From positions 1 to 64,000 of the forward strand of contig NZ_BJNT01000014.1 of NCBI RefSeq assembly GCF_006539825.1: DNA of 64,000 bases, in the 5' to 3' direction. Positions 35,709 to 43,605 of this stretch are shown here, one piece after another. The first letter of the stretch is position 1. Each line of letters opens with the position of its first letter. Origin of the DNA: Corynebacterium variabile. GTDB taxonomy: Bacteria; Actinomycetota; Actinomycetes; Mycobacteriales; Mycobacteriaceae. Under the pieces are notes generated by a model. The model saw nothing but the letters and a program-made list of their open reading frames with translations, did no database searches and was not told where the DNA came from. The position numbers and the translations under genes are program-made.

Positions 35709-35823
35709 CGGTGAACGTCACTGGTCACCGTCGCCTCCAGTACTAGCACACGGTAGCGGTGGACCCGACGAACAACGACGGCAGGGGAGCGGTCGCCCGT
35801 CCTTTGCCGTAGTGTCGCTCGAC

Positions 35824-37326
35824 ATGACGGATTTCATCACCTCACTCAATGACTCCTATTGGGGAGTTGTCGTCTGGATTCTCGTCGCTGCCGGTGTCTA
35901 CTTCGGCATTCGCACGATAGTGGTCCAGATCCGGCTTCTGCCCCATATGTTCGGTGCGGTGACGGAACCACCGTCCCAGGACGACGACGTCCTGGCGCAG
36001 GGTGCGGCAGCCCATGCCGGGGAGAAAGGCACCAAGGCCCCGGACAAGAGCATCTCCCCGTTCAAGGCGTTCACGATCTCAGCGGCGTCCCGCGTCGGTA
36101 CCGGCAATGTCGCCGGCGTGGCTGTCGCGATCACCCTCGGTGGCCCGGGCGCGGTGTTCTGGATGTGGATGATCGCCATCCTCGGCGGAGCCACCGCCTT
36201 CATCGAGGCGACGCTGGCCCAGCTCTACAAGACCCGTGACTACGCCGCCAACGCCTACCGCGGTGGCCCGGCGTACTACATGACCCGCGGCCTCAACGCG
36301 AAGTGGCTGGCGGTGATCTTCGGCGTGGTCATCACGATCACCTTCGGGTTCATCAACAACGCCCTGCAGACGAACTCTATCGTCAGCTCCGTCGCCACCT
36401 CGGTCGAAAGCGACACCACCACGATGAAGGTCGTCATCGGTGTCGCCGTCGCCCTGCTCACCGCGATGATCGTCTTCGGTGGTGTCCAGCGCATCGCGTC
36501 CTTCACCCAGATCCTCGTGCCGTTCATGGCGATCGCCTACATCCTGCTCGGACTGCTGGTGATCGGGATGAACATCTCCGAGATCCCCGCTGTCATCGGC
36601 GACATCATCGGCGGTGCCCTCGGATTCAAGGAGTTCGCCGGCGCGACTGTCGGCGCCGCGTTCATGAACGGCATGCGCCGTGGTCTGTTCTCCAATGAGG
36701 CCGGTCAGGGGTCCGCCCCGAACGCCGCCGGTACGGCCGCAGCGTCCCACCCCTGCAAGCAGGGCCTGGTGCAGACCCTCGGTGTCTACTTCGACACCCT
36801 CATCGTCTGCTCGGTGACCGCGTTCATCATCCTGCTGTCCAACCCGACCTTCGGCACCGATGTCGAGGGGGCGAAGCTGACACAGGATTCGATGGCGGCA
36901 CAGGTCGGTGACTGGGGCACCCACGCGGTGACCCTGATCCTGTTCTTCCTCGCCTTCTCCTCGGTCATCGGCAACTACTACCTCGCGCAGTCCAACGTGG
37001 AGTACTTCACGAAGAACCCGGTGGTCATGCTCGTCTTCCGGTCGCTGGTGGTTATCTGTGTCTTCCTCGGGGCGATCGTCGACGTGCCGGTGATCTGGGC
37101 GCTGGCGGACACCGGAGCGGCGACGATGGTCGTGCTCAACCTCTGTGCGCTGATCCCGCTGTGCCCGGTGGTGCTCAAACTGCTGCGGAACTACAGCCTC
37201 CAGAAGAGGGAGGGCATCGACCCGGTGTTCCGCCGGTCCATGATCCCCGGCCTGAAGAATGTCGAGTGCTGGGACGACAAGGACGATTCCTTCGAGGCCG
37301 TGGGAACGGTCGGACTGCGCATCTGA
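35824..37326 (+). CDS. Sodium:alanine symporter family (AGCS) transporter
   Basis: The 500-residue membrane protein has about 11 hydrophobic helices. AGCS-typical blocks are [27 protein letters not shown] near 90-115 (two pieces: SRVGTGNVAGVAVAI, GGPGAVFWMW), GGPAYYMTRGL near 150 and RRGLFSNEAGQGSAPNAAG near 285. It should take up alanine or glycine with Na+. ATG 35824 lies 8 nt after TAGTGT (35810-35815), indicating a leaderless start; a GTG at 35812 would fall within that box. It is divergent from sugE and convergent with the next small gene. Confidence 0.9.
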   Translation: MTDFITSLNDSYWGVVVWILVAAGVYFGIRTIVVQIRLLPHMFGAVTEPPSQDDDVLAQGAAAHAGEKGTKAPDKSISPFKAFTISAASRVGTGNVAGVAVAITLGGPGAVFWMWMIAILGGATAFIEATLAQLYKTRDYAANAYRGGPAYYMTRGLNAKWLAVIFGVVITITFGFINNALQTNSIVSSVATSVESDTTTMKVVIGVAVALLTAMIVFGGVQRIASFTQILVPFMAIAYILLGLLVIGMNISEIPAVIGDIIGGALGFKEFAGATVGAAFMNGMRRGLFSNEAGQGSAPNAAGTAAASHPCKQGLVQTLGVYFDTLIVCSVTAFIILLSNPTFGTDVEGAKLTQDSMAAQVGDWGTHAVTLILFFLAFSSVIGNYYLAQSNVEYFTKNPVVMLVFRSLVVICVFLGAIVDVPVIWALADTGAATMVVLNLCALIPLCPVVLKLLRNYSLQKREGIDPVFRRSMIPGLKNVECWDDKDDSFEAVGTVGLRI

Positions 37327-37350
37327 GCAGGGCAATTCTCGGGGCCGTTG

Positions 37351-37737
37351 TCAGGGCAGCGTGCAGGTCCCTGCGGTGGTGACCGCACTGAGCTCCTCGA
37401 CGACACTGGTGCCGGAGCCCTCCCGGGACTCCCAGGTCCAGGTCTCGAGCAGCCGGAATCTCCCTGCGGCGTCCACCGTGACTTCGGAGGTGCAGCGTCC
37501 GGACGCCGTCTCGCCGTCGGTGTTGAGGTGGCTGTAGCGGAAGCTCAGCGTGTCGCCGGTCCGGGTGCCGACGAGGAATCCCCGGCGGACCTCGCCACCG
37601 GCGTACTCCGCCCAGATCTCGCCGTCGGCCTCGCGGTAGTGGAAGATGGTCGCGGGGCCGACTTCACCACCCTCGGCCCGGGCGGCAGCGGCGAAGCGGC
37701 GGTCATCAAGTGAGGGGAGGGGACTGGTGTTCTGCAC
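37351..37737 (-). CDS. Small protein of the family often labelled N-acetylglutamate synthase-like
   Basis: The 128-residue protein contains LDDRRFAAAARAEGGEVGP, ATIFHYREADGEIWAEYAGG, RYSHLNTDGETASGRC and LLETWTWESREGSGTSVVEE. I recognise these from a family of about 110 residues commonly, and probably wrongly, annotated as N-acetylglutamate synthase. It is likely a beta-barrel of unknown function. GTG 37737 is chosen because TACCGT (minus strand, 37750-37745) lies 7 nt upstream. It is divergent from the frameshifted GyrI-like gene. Confidence 0.7.
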   Translation of the reverse strand: MQNTSPLPSLDDRRFAAAARAEGGEVGPATIFHYREADGEIWAEYAGGEVRRGFLVGTRTGDTLSFRYSHLNTDGETASGRCTSEVTVDAAGRFRLLETWTWESREGSGTSVVEELSAVTTAGTCTLP

Positions 37738-37777
37738 GGGCACCACGGTATCCGGTGGCCCGCCTACTGTGGCGGAT

Positions 37778-38406
37778 ATGACGGAGCCGGAGAAGACAGA
37801 CCTGAAAAGGCCGGCGCCTACCGCGCCAGACGCGGACAGTTCCGCGCCCTCACCGTGCCGCCGAGCCGCTATCTCATGGTGGACGGTCACGGCGACCCGA
37901 ACACCGACCCGAGTTACGCGGCAGCCCTGGCCGCGCTCTACCCCGTGGCGTACGCCCTCAAGTTCGCGAGCAAAGCATCCGGACACGACTACGTGGTGCC
38001 GCCGCTGGAGGGACTGTGGTGGGCAGAGCACATGGCGTCCTTCACGGACGCACGGGACAAGTCTGTCTGGGACTGGACGATGATGCTGGCGGTGCCGGAC
38101 TGGCTGGGGGAACATGACGTCACTGCTGCGGTGGCGGCTGTGAGGGCGAAGAAGACACCACCTGCCCGACTCGACGACGTCCACGTCAGCGTTCTCGACG
38201 AGGGGCTCTGCGTCCAGACCCTCCGCATCGGCCCGTTTGACGCGGAAGGGCCGGTACTGGAGGAGATGCATAGTGAGTTCATCCCGGCGCAGGGACTGGA
38301 GATGGTCGGACGCCACCACGAGATCTATCTCGGCGATCCGCGTCGGGCGGCACCGGAGAAGCTCCGCACAATCCTGCGGCAGCCGGTGCGCCCGGCCGGA
38401 GAGTGA
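37778..38406 (+). pseudogene. GyrI-like small-molecule-binding protein with a one-base frameshift
   Basis: ATG 37778 lies 7 nt after TACTGT (37765-37770) and opens MTEPEKTDLK. The frame then breaks at the run AAAA (37805-37808). One extra A would join it to the downstream frame KAGAYRARRGQFRALTVPPS, then RYLMVDGHGDPNTDPSY, giving a 209-residue protein. The N-terminal part matches GyrI-like proteins, which bind small ligands and often sit beside regulators. Without the base, only a product from GTG 37855 (183 residues) could be made, lacking about 26 residues and any visible start signal. This may be a true mutation, an assembly error or slippage on the A-run. Confidence 0.75.
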
Positions 38407-38446
38407 CCCCCGGTGACCGCGGTCGACACGGCGCATACTGGAAACC

Positions 38447-39058
38447 ATGAGCACCGACAGGGCCGAAAACTCCGACAGCACTGTCGAGGTCCGTCCAGCG
38501 GTGGTCTTCGAGGACGTCGCCACGCTCGTCGGGCCCAAGAGGTCACCGACGGCGAACGTGTGCTTCTGCCTGACCTACCGGCTGCGGAACAAGGAACCCA
38601 ACGCCCTGCACGGCACGGCACGGGGTGAGAAGATGCGTGAGCTGTGCACCCTAGACCCGCCTCCCGGGGTAGTCGCCTACCAGGATGGCGAGCCGGTCGG
38701 CTGGGCTGCGGTGCATCCCCGGGTGGCGACGAGCTTCGCGGTCAACCGGAGGATCCCGCACCTCGACGATCTGGCGGTGTGGTCGCTGTGGTGTGTGCGG
38801 GTGCGTCCCGGCCACCGGAAGCAGGGCATCACCGGAAAACTCATCGACGGGGCGGTGGAGCATGCCCGGGCGAACGGCGCACCGGCGGTGGAAGCGTACC
38901 CGGTAGACAATGGTGGCGAGAGGGTGGACATGACCATGGCCTATGTCGGGACACGGCACATGTTCGAGAAGACAGGGTTCACCGTGGTGGCGGAGACAGA
39001 CTCGGTGCTCGACGGGTTTCCACGGGTCCTCATGCGCCGGAACCTGCGCAGGCATTGA
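38447..39058 (+). CDS. GNAT-family N-acetyltransferase
   Basis: The 203-residue protein has the acetyl-CoA-binding motif A in WCVRVRPGHRKQGITGKLIDG near 121-142 (two pieces: WCVRVRPGHRKQG, ITGKLIDG). GEPVGWAAVHPR (about 80) and the C-terminal MFEKTGFTVV are also typical. Substrate is unknown. The N-terminal 70 residues contain a Cys-rich patch (VCFCLTYR). The ATG at 38447 is preceded by CATACT seven bases upstream, a near-match to the leaderless box. The stop codon lies within an array of 11-bp repeats. Confidence 0.82.
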   Translation: MSTDRAENSDSTVEVRPAVVFEDVATLVGPKRSPTANVCFCLTYRLRNKEPNALHGTARGEKMRELCTLDPPPGVVAYQDGEPVGWAAVHPRVATSFAVNRRIPHLDDLAVWSLWCVRVRPGHRKQGITGKLIDGAVEHARANGAPAVEAYPVDNGGERVDMTMAYVGTRHMFEKTGFTVVAETDSVLDGFPRVLMRRNLRRH

Positions 39059-39104
39059 GCAGGCATTGAGCACGCATTGAGCAGACATTTAGCAGACATT
39101 GACG
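39050..39104 (+). repeat. 11-bp tandem repeat array after the GNAT gene
   Basis: Five 11-bp units follow one another. AGGCATTGAGC occurs at 39050 and 39061, ACGCATTGAGC at 39072, AGACATTTAGC at 39083 and AGACATTGACG at 39094. The first unit includes the GNAT stop codon. The rest of the 219-bp gap up to the next gene holds a second repeat array at 39230. Confidence 0.85.
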
Positions 39105-39229
39105 GAGTGGAAGGACGCGGGTAGCTTGCCCACCGTGATGACCAGTCAGGCCCGACGCGGCCGCTCCCGGAAAGATGTACTGGTCGTGTCCTGATCCGCG
39201 GACCTCCTTGTCCTTGCGTACCTCCAATG

Positions 39230-39265
39230 AACACAGAGAACACAGAGAACACAGAGAACGCAGAA
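39230..39265 (+). repeat. 9-bp tandem repeat upstream of the VOC gene
   Basis: AACACAGAG occurs three times exactly (39230, 39239, 39248) and once degenerate (AACGCAGAA, 39257). It ends 12 bp before the VOC start codon and only a few bases before its ribosome-binding site, so it lies in the leader. Confidence 0.85.
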
Positions 39266-39277
39266 ACAAGGAGAATC

Positions 39278-39652
39278 ATGACCGCACGTTTCAACCACAC
39301 GATCATCGCCTCGAAGATCTCCGCCGACATGGCGGTGTTCTACATCGACATTCTCGAGGCCGCCCCCGCAGAGTCGTGGGGGATCTTCACCAATGTCACG
39401 ATCGGTGACGGGGTGATGCTTCAGTTCGCTGAGGTGACGTGGGAGTACTCCCCGCAGCACTACGCGTATCTCGTCGATGACGGTCATTTCGACCGTGCCC
39501 TCCGCACGCTGCGTGAGAGGAGTATCGAGTTCTGGGCCGGCCCACAGCGTCAGCAGCCCGGTGAGATCAACCACGGTCACGACGGCCGGGGTGTCTATTT
39601 CCTGGACCCCTCCGGCCACTATCTGGAGCTGATCACCCACCCGTACCTCTGA
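39278..39652 (+). CDS. Short VOC-family (glyoxalase-like) protein
   Basis: The 124-residue protein shows paired VOC modules: FNHTIIASKISADMAVFYID near residue 5 and DGRGVYFLDPSGHYLELITH near 100. HTI and LELITH supply the His and Glu typical of metal sites. Function is unknown. ATG 39278 has AAGGAGA three bases upstream; an in-frame ATG at 39227 would place the 9-bp repeats in the coding region (NTENTENTEN) and is disfavoured. Confidence 0.8.
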   Translation: MTARFNHTIIASKISADMAVFYIDILEAAPAESWGIFTNVTIGDGVMLQFAEVTWEYSPQHYAYLVDDGHFDRALRTLRERSIEFWAGPQRQQPGEINHGHDGRGVYFLDPSGHYLELITHPYL

Positions 39653-39724
39653 CGGTGCGGGACCGGTGTCCTGGGTCCCCACGCCCGGACGCTGCACCTG
39701 GACTGCTGCACCTAGACTGGGTCC

Positions 39725-40030
39725 ATGAGCGACACCGAACCGGCCGACCTCGCCGCGTCCCCCGTCCGCCTCACCGCGTGGGTCCACGGGCACGTCCAGG
39801 GCGTCGGCTTCCGCTGGGCGACCCGGACGAAAGCGCTGGACTTCGGGCTGGTCGGTTTCGCGTCGAACTACCCGGACGGTCGCGTCCTCGTTGTCGCCGA
39901 AGGACGCGAGGACGCCACGGACGCCCTGCTCGCCTGGCTGCGTTCCGGGGACACACCGGGCCGCGTGGACACCGTGGTGGACTCCGTGACCGGCCCGCGA
40001 GGCGGGTACGATGGCTTCGATACCCGCTAG
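39725..40030 (+). CDS. acyP: Acylphosphatase
   Basis: The 101-residue protein has the catalytic loop [13 protein letters not shown] near residue 22-34, with the phosphate-binding Arg, and the second motif [11 protein letters not shown] supplying the catalytic Asn. It hydrolyses acyl phosphates. ATG 39725 lies 6 nt after TAGACT (39713-39718). The gene sits directly before smc, as I recall for mycobacteria. Confidence 0.93.
   Translation: MSDTEPADLAASPVRLTAWVHGHVQGVGFRWATRTKALDFGLVGFASNYPDGRVLVVAEGREDATDALLAWLRSGDTPGRVDTVVDSVTGPRGGYDGFDTR
40007..40012 (+). promoter_or_regulatory. Candidate -10 box for smc
   Basis: TACGAT within the acyP 3' end lies about 40 nt before the smc ATG. A start near 40019 would leave room for the GAAAGG ribosome-binding site at about 40034. 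Confidence 0.4.
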
Positions 40031-40051
40031 CCGAAAGGCCCCTGCCACCCG

Positions 40052-43000
40052 ATGCACCTGAAGTCACTGACCCTCAAAGGGTTCAAGTCCTTCGCCTCGG
40101 CGACGACCCTGAAGTTCGAGCCGGGGATCTGTGGCGTCGTCGGGCCCAACGGCTCCGGCAAGTCCAACGTCGTCGACGCACTGGCCTGGGTGATGGGGGA
40201 GCAGGGCGCGAAGACCCTGCGTGGCGGCAAGATGGAGGACGTCATCTTCGCCGGCGCCGGCGAACGCAAAGCCCTCGGCCGTGCCGAGGTCACGCTGACC
40301 ATCGACAACTCCGACGGCGCGCTGCCCATCGACTACTCCGAGGTCTCCGTCACCCGGCGGATGTTCCGCGACGGGGCGTCCGAGTACGAGATCAACGGGG
40401 CGAAGGCCCGTCTGATGGACATCCAGGAGCTGCTCTCGGACTCCGGCATCGGTCGCGAGATGCACGTCATCGTCGGTCAGGGGCGCCTCTCCCAGATCCT
40501 CGAATCCCGGCCCGAGGAGCGCCGTGCCTACATCGAGGAGGCCGCCGGCGTCCTCAAACACCGACGACGCAAGGAGAAGGCGCAGCGCAAGCTCGTCTCC
40601 ATGCAGGGCAACCTGGACCGGCTCCACGACCTCACCGACGAGCTCGCCAAGCAGCTCAAGCCACTGGCCCGGCAGGCCGAGGCCGCACAGAAGGCAGAAC
40701 GGGTCCAGGCCACGATCCGCGACAACCGGCTGCTGCTCGCCGCCGACAAGGTCCGTCGGCTCACCGACCAGCTCACCGAAGCAGACGCCGAACTCTCTGT
40801 CCTCACCGCCGACACCGACGCGGTGCGTGTCGACCTGGAGGAGTACTCCGGGGAACTCGCCGTCACCGAGGAGGAACTGCGCACCGCCCTGGAGGACGCC
40901 GAATCCGCCCGGACGCTGTGGTTCACCCTGTCGACCATCGCGGAGAAGAATGCCGCGACCCTGCGCATCGCCGCCGACCGTGCCTCCGAATCCGGTATGT
41001 CGGACACCTGGACCGGCACCGACCCCGATGACCTGATCGCCCGCGCCGAGGCCGCCGAGGAGGAGCAGGCCACACTCGACGAAGAGGTGGAGATCGCCAC
41101 CGAGCGGCTCAGTGAGGTCCGCGAGGAGGTCGAGGACCGGGCGGAGGCCGCCCGCGAGGCAGAGCACGAGCATCTCGCCCAGGTCCGCGCCATCGCCGAC
41201 CGTCGGGAAGGCATCGTGCGCCTGCTCGCCCAGCAGGACGCCCTGGAACAGCGCCGCTCCGCGCTCGACAACGAGATCGGCCGACTCGAGCAGACCGTCG
41301 CGGAGCACCGCGAGTCCATGGAGGAGACCACCGGCGCCGAGGTCGCGGAGGCGGTCGAGGCACTCGACGAGATCAAGGCTGCAGGGGAGGGGCTGGCAGA
41401 GGCAGCGACCCGGGCCGCCGAGGAGTCCACCGGTGCCGAGACCCGCGTCACCGAACTGCGGAAGACGGAGCGTGAGCTGGAGAAGAAGCTCGCCACCCTG
41501 GACGCCCGCATCGACGGCTGGCGCGACCGGCTGCGTCCCACCGACGGAGGGGCGGTGGCGGTGAAGACCGCGAAGCAGCTCGGTCACGCCGAACCACGAC
41601 CCCTGGCAGGACTGGTCACCGTCAACCACGGCTGGGCCACCGCCGTCGCCGCCGTACTGCCCGAGGGGTTGGTCGGCTCCGCGGACAAGGAGGCCGTCGC
41701 CGCCGTCGTCGCCGCCCTGGTGGACGCCGGGGAGGGGCGCACCACCCTGGTCCGAGGCAGCAGCAGTGGGGAGGGGACGGACGGGTCCACCTGGCGGCTC
41801 GACTCCCAGGCGCCGGCGGACGTCTCCGGGGCGACCTGGCTGCTCGACCACCTCGACATCGCCGCCGAGGTCGTCACCCCGGTGACCTCACTGCTCGTCG
41901 ATGTCGTCGCGGTGGACTCGGTGGACGCCGGACGCGCCGTCGTCACCGCCGACCCCCGGCTGCGGGCGGTGACGAAAGACGGCGTCCTGCTCGGCACCGG
42001 CTGGATCGCCGCAGGCTCCGGTGGGGCCACCCCGGTCGAACTGTCGACCCGTATCGCCGAGGCCACCGGTGAGGTCGAGAACCTGCGCAACGAACTCAGT
42101 GACCTGCAGGCCTCGCTGCATGGCGCGGAACAGACCGCCGAGGAACTCCGCACCGCCGCCGCTTCCGCCAAGGCCGCCGTCCGCGACCATGAGGGACGCC
42201 TCGCCGCGGCGAAACGTCGGGCCGAGGCGTCCTCCCGGGCCGCGGAACAGGCCGGACGACTGCTCGCCCGGGCCACTGCCGACCGTGACGAGGCTGAACA
42301 GCGACGAGAGAAGCTCGCCGCAGAAGCGGACGAGGTCGCCGACCGGCTCTCCCGGGTCGACTCCGAGGAGACCGGCGAGGAACCCTCCACCGTCGAACGG
42401 GACTCCACCGCCCAGGCGCTGACCCAGACCCGTGCCATGGAGATGGAGGCGCGGCTGGCACTGCGCACCGCCGAGGAGCGCGCCGGGTCCCACCGCGGCC
42501 GGGCCGAGGGGCTGCGCCGGCAGGCCCGCCAGGAGGCGTCCGCCCGTGAACAATTCGAGCGCGCGGCGGCAAGACGCCGGGCGGCAAGGGAGCGTGCCGG
42601 AGTGGTCCGCGCCCAGGCGCAGCGCGTCGACCTGCGGCTGAAGGATGCGCTGAACCGGGCGGCGGAATCCCGCACCCGGACCGCGGAAGCACACCGGCAG
42701 TGGCAGGAGACCCTCACACGGAATAAGGACAAGGTCAACACCTTGACCCTGCGGCTCAACCACCTCACCGACAAGTCCCACCAGGCCGAGATCGCCCGCT
42801 CCCAGGCGCAGCTGCGCATCGAGCAGGCCCTCGAGCAGGCCATGGACCAGCTCGGCATGGCCGCACCCCAGCTCCTCGCCGAGGCGCCCGGTGAGGACTT
42901 CGACCGGGAGACCGCGGCGAAGGAACTCGCCGCCGCAGAGAAGTCATTGCGCAACCTCGGCAAGGTCAACCCCCTGGCCCTCGAGGAGTTCGCCGCCCTG

Positions 43001-43594
43001 GAGGAACGCCACCGTTTCCTCGCCACCCAGCTCGACGACGTGGAGCGTGCCCGCGCCGACCTGGAGGACGTCATCCGGGACGTGGACTCCACCATCCTCC
43101 AGCTGTTCACCGACGCGTGGGCGGACGTCGAGGCGGAGTTCCCGCGGGTCTTCGACACCCTTTTCCCGGGTGGCGCCGGACGCCTGATCCTCACCGACCC
43201 CTCCGACATGCTCACCACCGGTATCGAGGTCGAGGCCCGTCCGCCGGGGAAAAAGGTCAAGCGGCTGTCGCTGCTGTCCGGTGGCGAGAAGTCACTGACG
43301 GCCCTGGCACTGCTGGTGGCGATCTTCCGCGCCCGGCCCAGCCCGTTCTACGTCATGGACGAGGTCGAGGCCGCGCTCGACGACGTGAACCTGCGTCGGC
43401 TCATCGCCCTGTTCCTCGAGCTCAGGCGTGATTCCCAGCTCATCGTCATCACCCACCAGAAGCCGACGATGGACATCGCCAACGTGCTCTACGGCGTGAC
43501 GATGCGCGGCGACGGAGTGACCCGCGTCATCTCCCAGCGCATGCACCCGATGGAGGCCGTGCCCGATGACGCGGTGGTCGCGGAGACCCCTTAG
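40052..43594 (+). CDS. smc: Chromosome segregation protein SMC
   Basis: The 1180-residue SMC ATPase organises and segregates the chromosome. Walker A GPNGSGKSNVVDALAWV is near residue 32, with long coiled coils at about 170-500 and 670-1000. The hinge lies near 505-665 and is unusually rich in Val/Ala. The C-terminal signature LSGGEKSLTALAL is near 1072 and Walker B FYVMDEVEAALDD near 1098. The length fits the family. The TAG stop is part of the -10 box for the next gene. ScpA and ScpB are not in this window. Confidence 0.97.
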   Translation: MHLKSLTLKGFKSFASATTLKFEPGICGVVGPNGSGKSNVVDALAWVMGEQGAKTLRGGKMEDVIFAGAGERKALGRAEVTLTIDNSDGALPIDYSEVSVTRRMFRDGASEYEINGAKARLMDIQELLSDSGIGREMHVIVGQGRLSQILESRPEERRAYIEEAAGVLKHRRRKEKAQRKLVSMQGNLDRLHDLTDELAKQLKPLARQAEAAQKAERVQATIRDNRLLLAADKVRRLTDQLTEADAELSVLTADTDAVRVDLEEYSGELAVTEEELRTALEDAESARTLWFTLSTIAEKNAATLRIAADRASESGMSDTWTGTDPDDLIARAEAAEEEQATLDEEVEIATERLSEVREEVEDRAEAAREAEHEHLAQVRAIADRREGIVRLLAQQDALEQRRSALDNEIGRLEQTVAEHRESMEETTGAEVAEAVEALDEIKAAGEGLAEAATRAAEESTGAETRVTELRKTERELEKKLATLDARIDGWRDRLRPTDGGAVAVKTAKQLGHAEPRPLAGLVTVNHGWATAVAAVLPEGLVGSADKEAVAAVVAALVDAGEGRTTLVRGSSSGEGTDGSTWRLDSQAPADVSGATWLLDHLDIAAEVVTPVTSLLVDVVAVDSVDAGRAVVTADPRLRAVTKDGVLLGTGWIAAGSGGATPVELSTRIAEATGEVENLRNELSDLQASLHGAEQTAEELRTAAASAKAAVRDHEGRLAAAKRRAEASSRAAEQAGRLLARATADRDEAEQRREKLAAEADEVADRLSRVDSEETGEEPSTVERDSTAQALTQTRAMEMEARLALRTAEERAGSHRGRAEGLRRQARQEASAREQFERAAARRRAARERAGVVRAQAQRVDLRLKDALNRAAESRTRTAEAHRQWQETLTRNKDKVNTLTLRLNHLTDKSHQAEIARSQAQLRIEQALEQAMDQLGMAAPQLLAEAPGEDFDRETAAKELAAAEKSLRNLGKVNPLALEEFAALEERHRFLATQLDDVERARADLEDVIRDVDSTILQLFTDAWADVEAEFPRVFDTLFPGGAGRLILTDPSDMLTTGIEVEARPPGKKVKRLSLLSGGEKSLTALALLVAIFRARPSPFYVMDEVEAALDDVNLRRLIALFLELRRDSQLIVITHQKPTMDIANVLYGVTMRGDGVTRVISQRMHPMEAVPDDAVVAETP

Positions 43595-43597
43595 AAT
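43592..43597 (+). promoter_or_regulatory. -10 box overlapping the smc stop codon
   Basis: TAGAAT begins with the smc stop TAG and ends 8 nt before the GTG at 43606. The large unknown gene may thus have its own leaderless transcript. Confidence 0.55.
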
Positions 43598-43605
43598 AGG
43601 TCGTC

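Noticed and set aside
35735..35760. Possible sugE promoter around CTAGTACT on the minus strand
   Set aside because: No TANNNT with correct phase and no spaced -35 could be fixed, so I did not annotate it.
37800..37812. Programmed -1 frameshift in the GyrI-like gene
   Set aside because: The run is only four A, no downstream stimulatory hairpin or upstream Shine-Dalgarno-like signal is evident, and a one-base error explains it more simply. Not fully excluded.
39050..39265. Short repeats considered as a CRISPR array
   Set aside because: The units are 9-11 bp and directly adjacent, with no spacers, and no cas gene is present.
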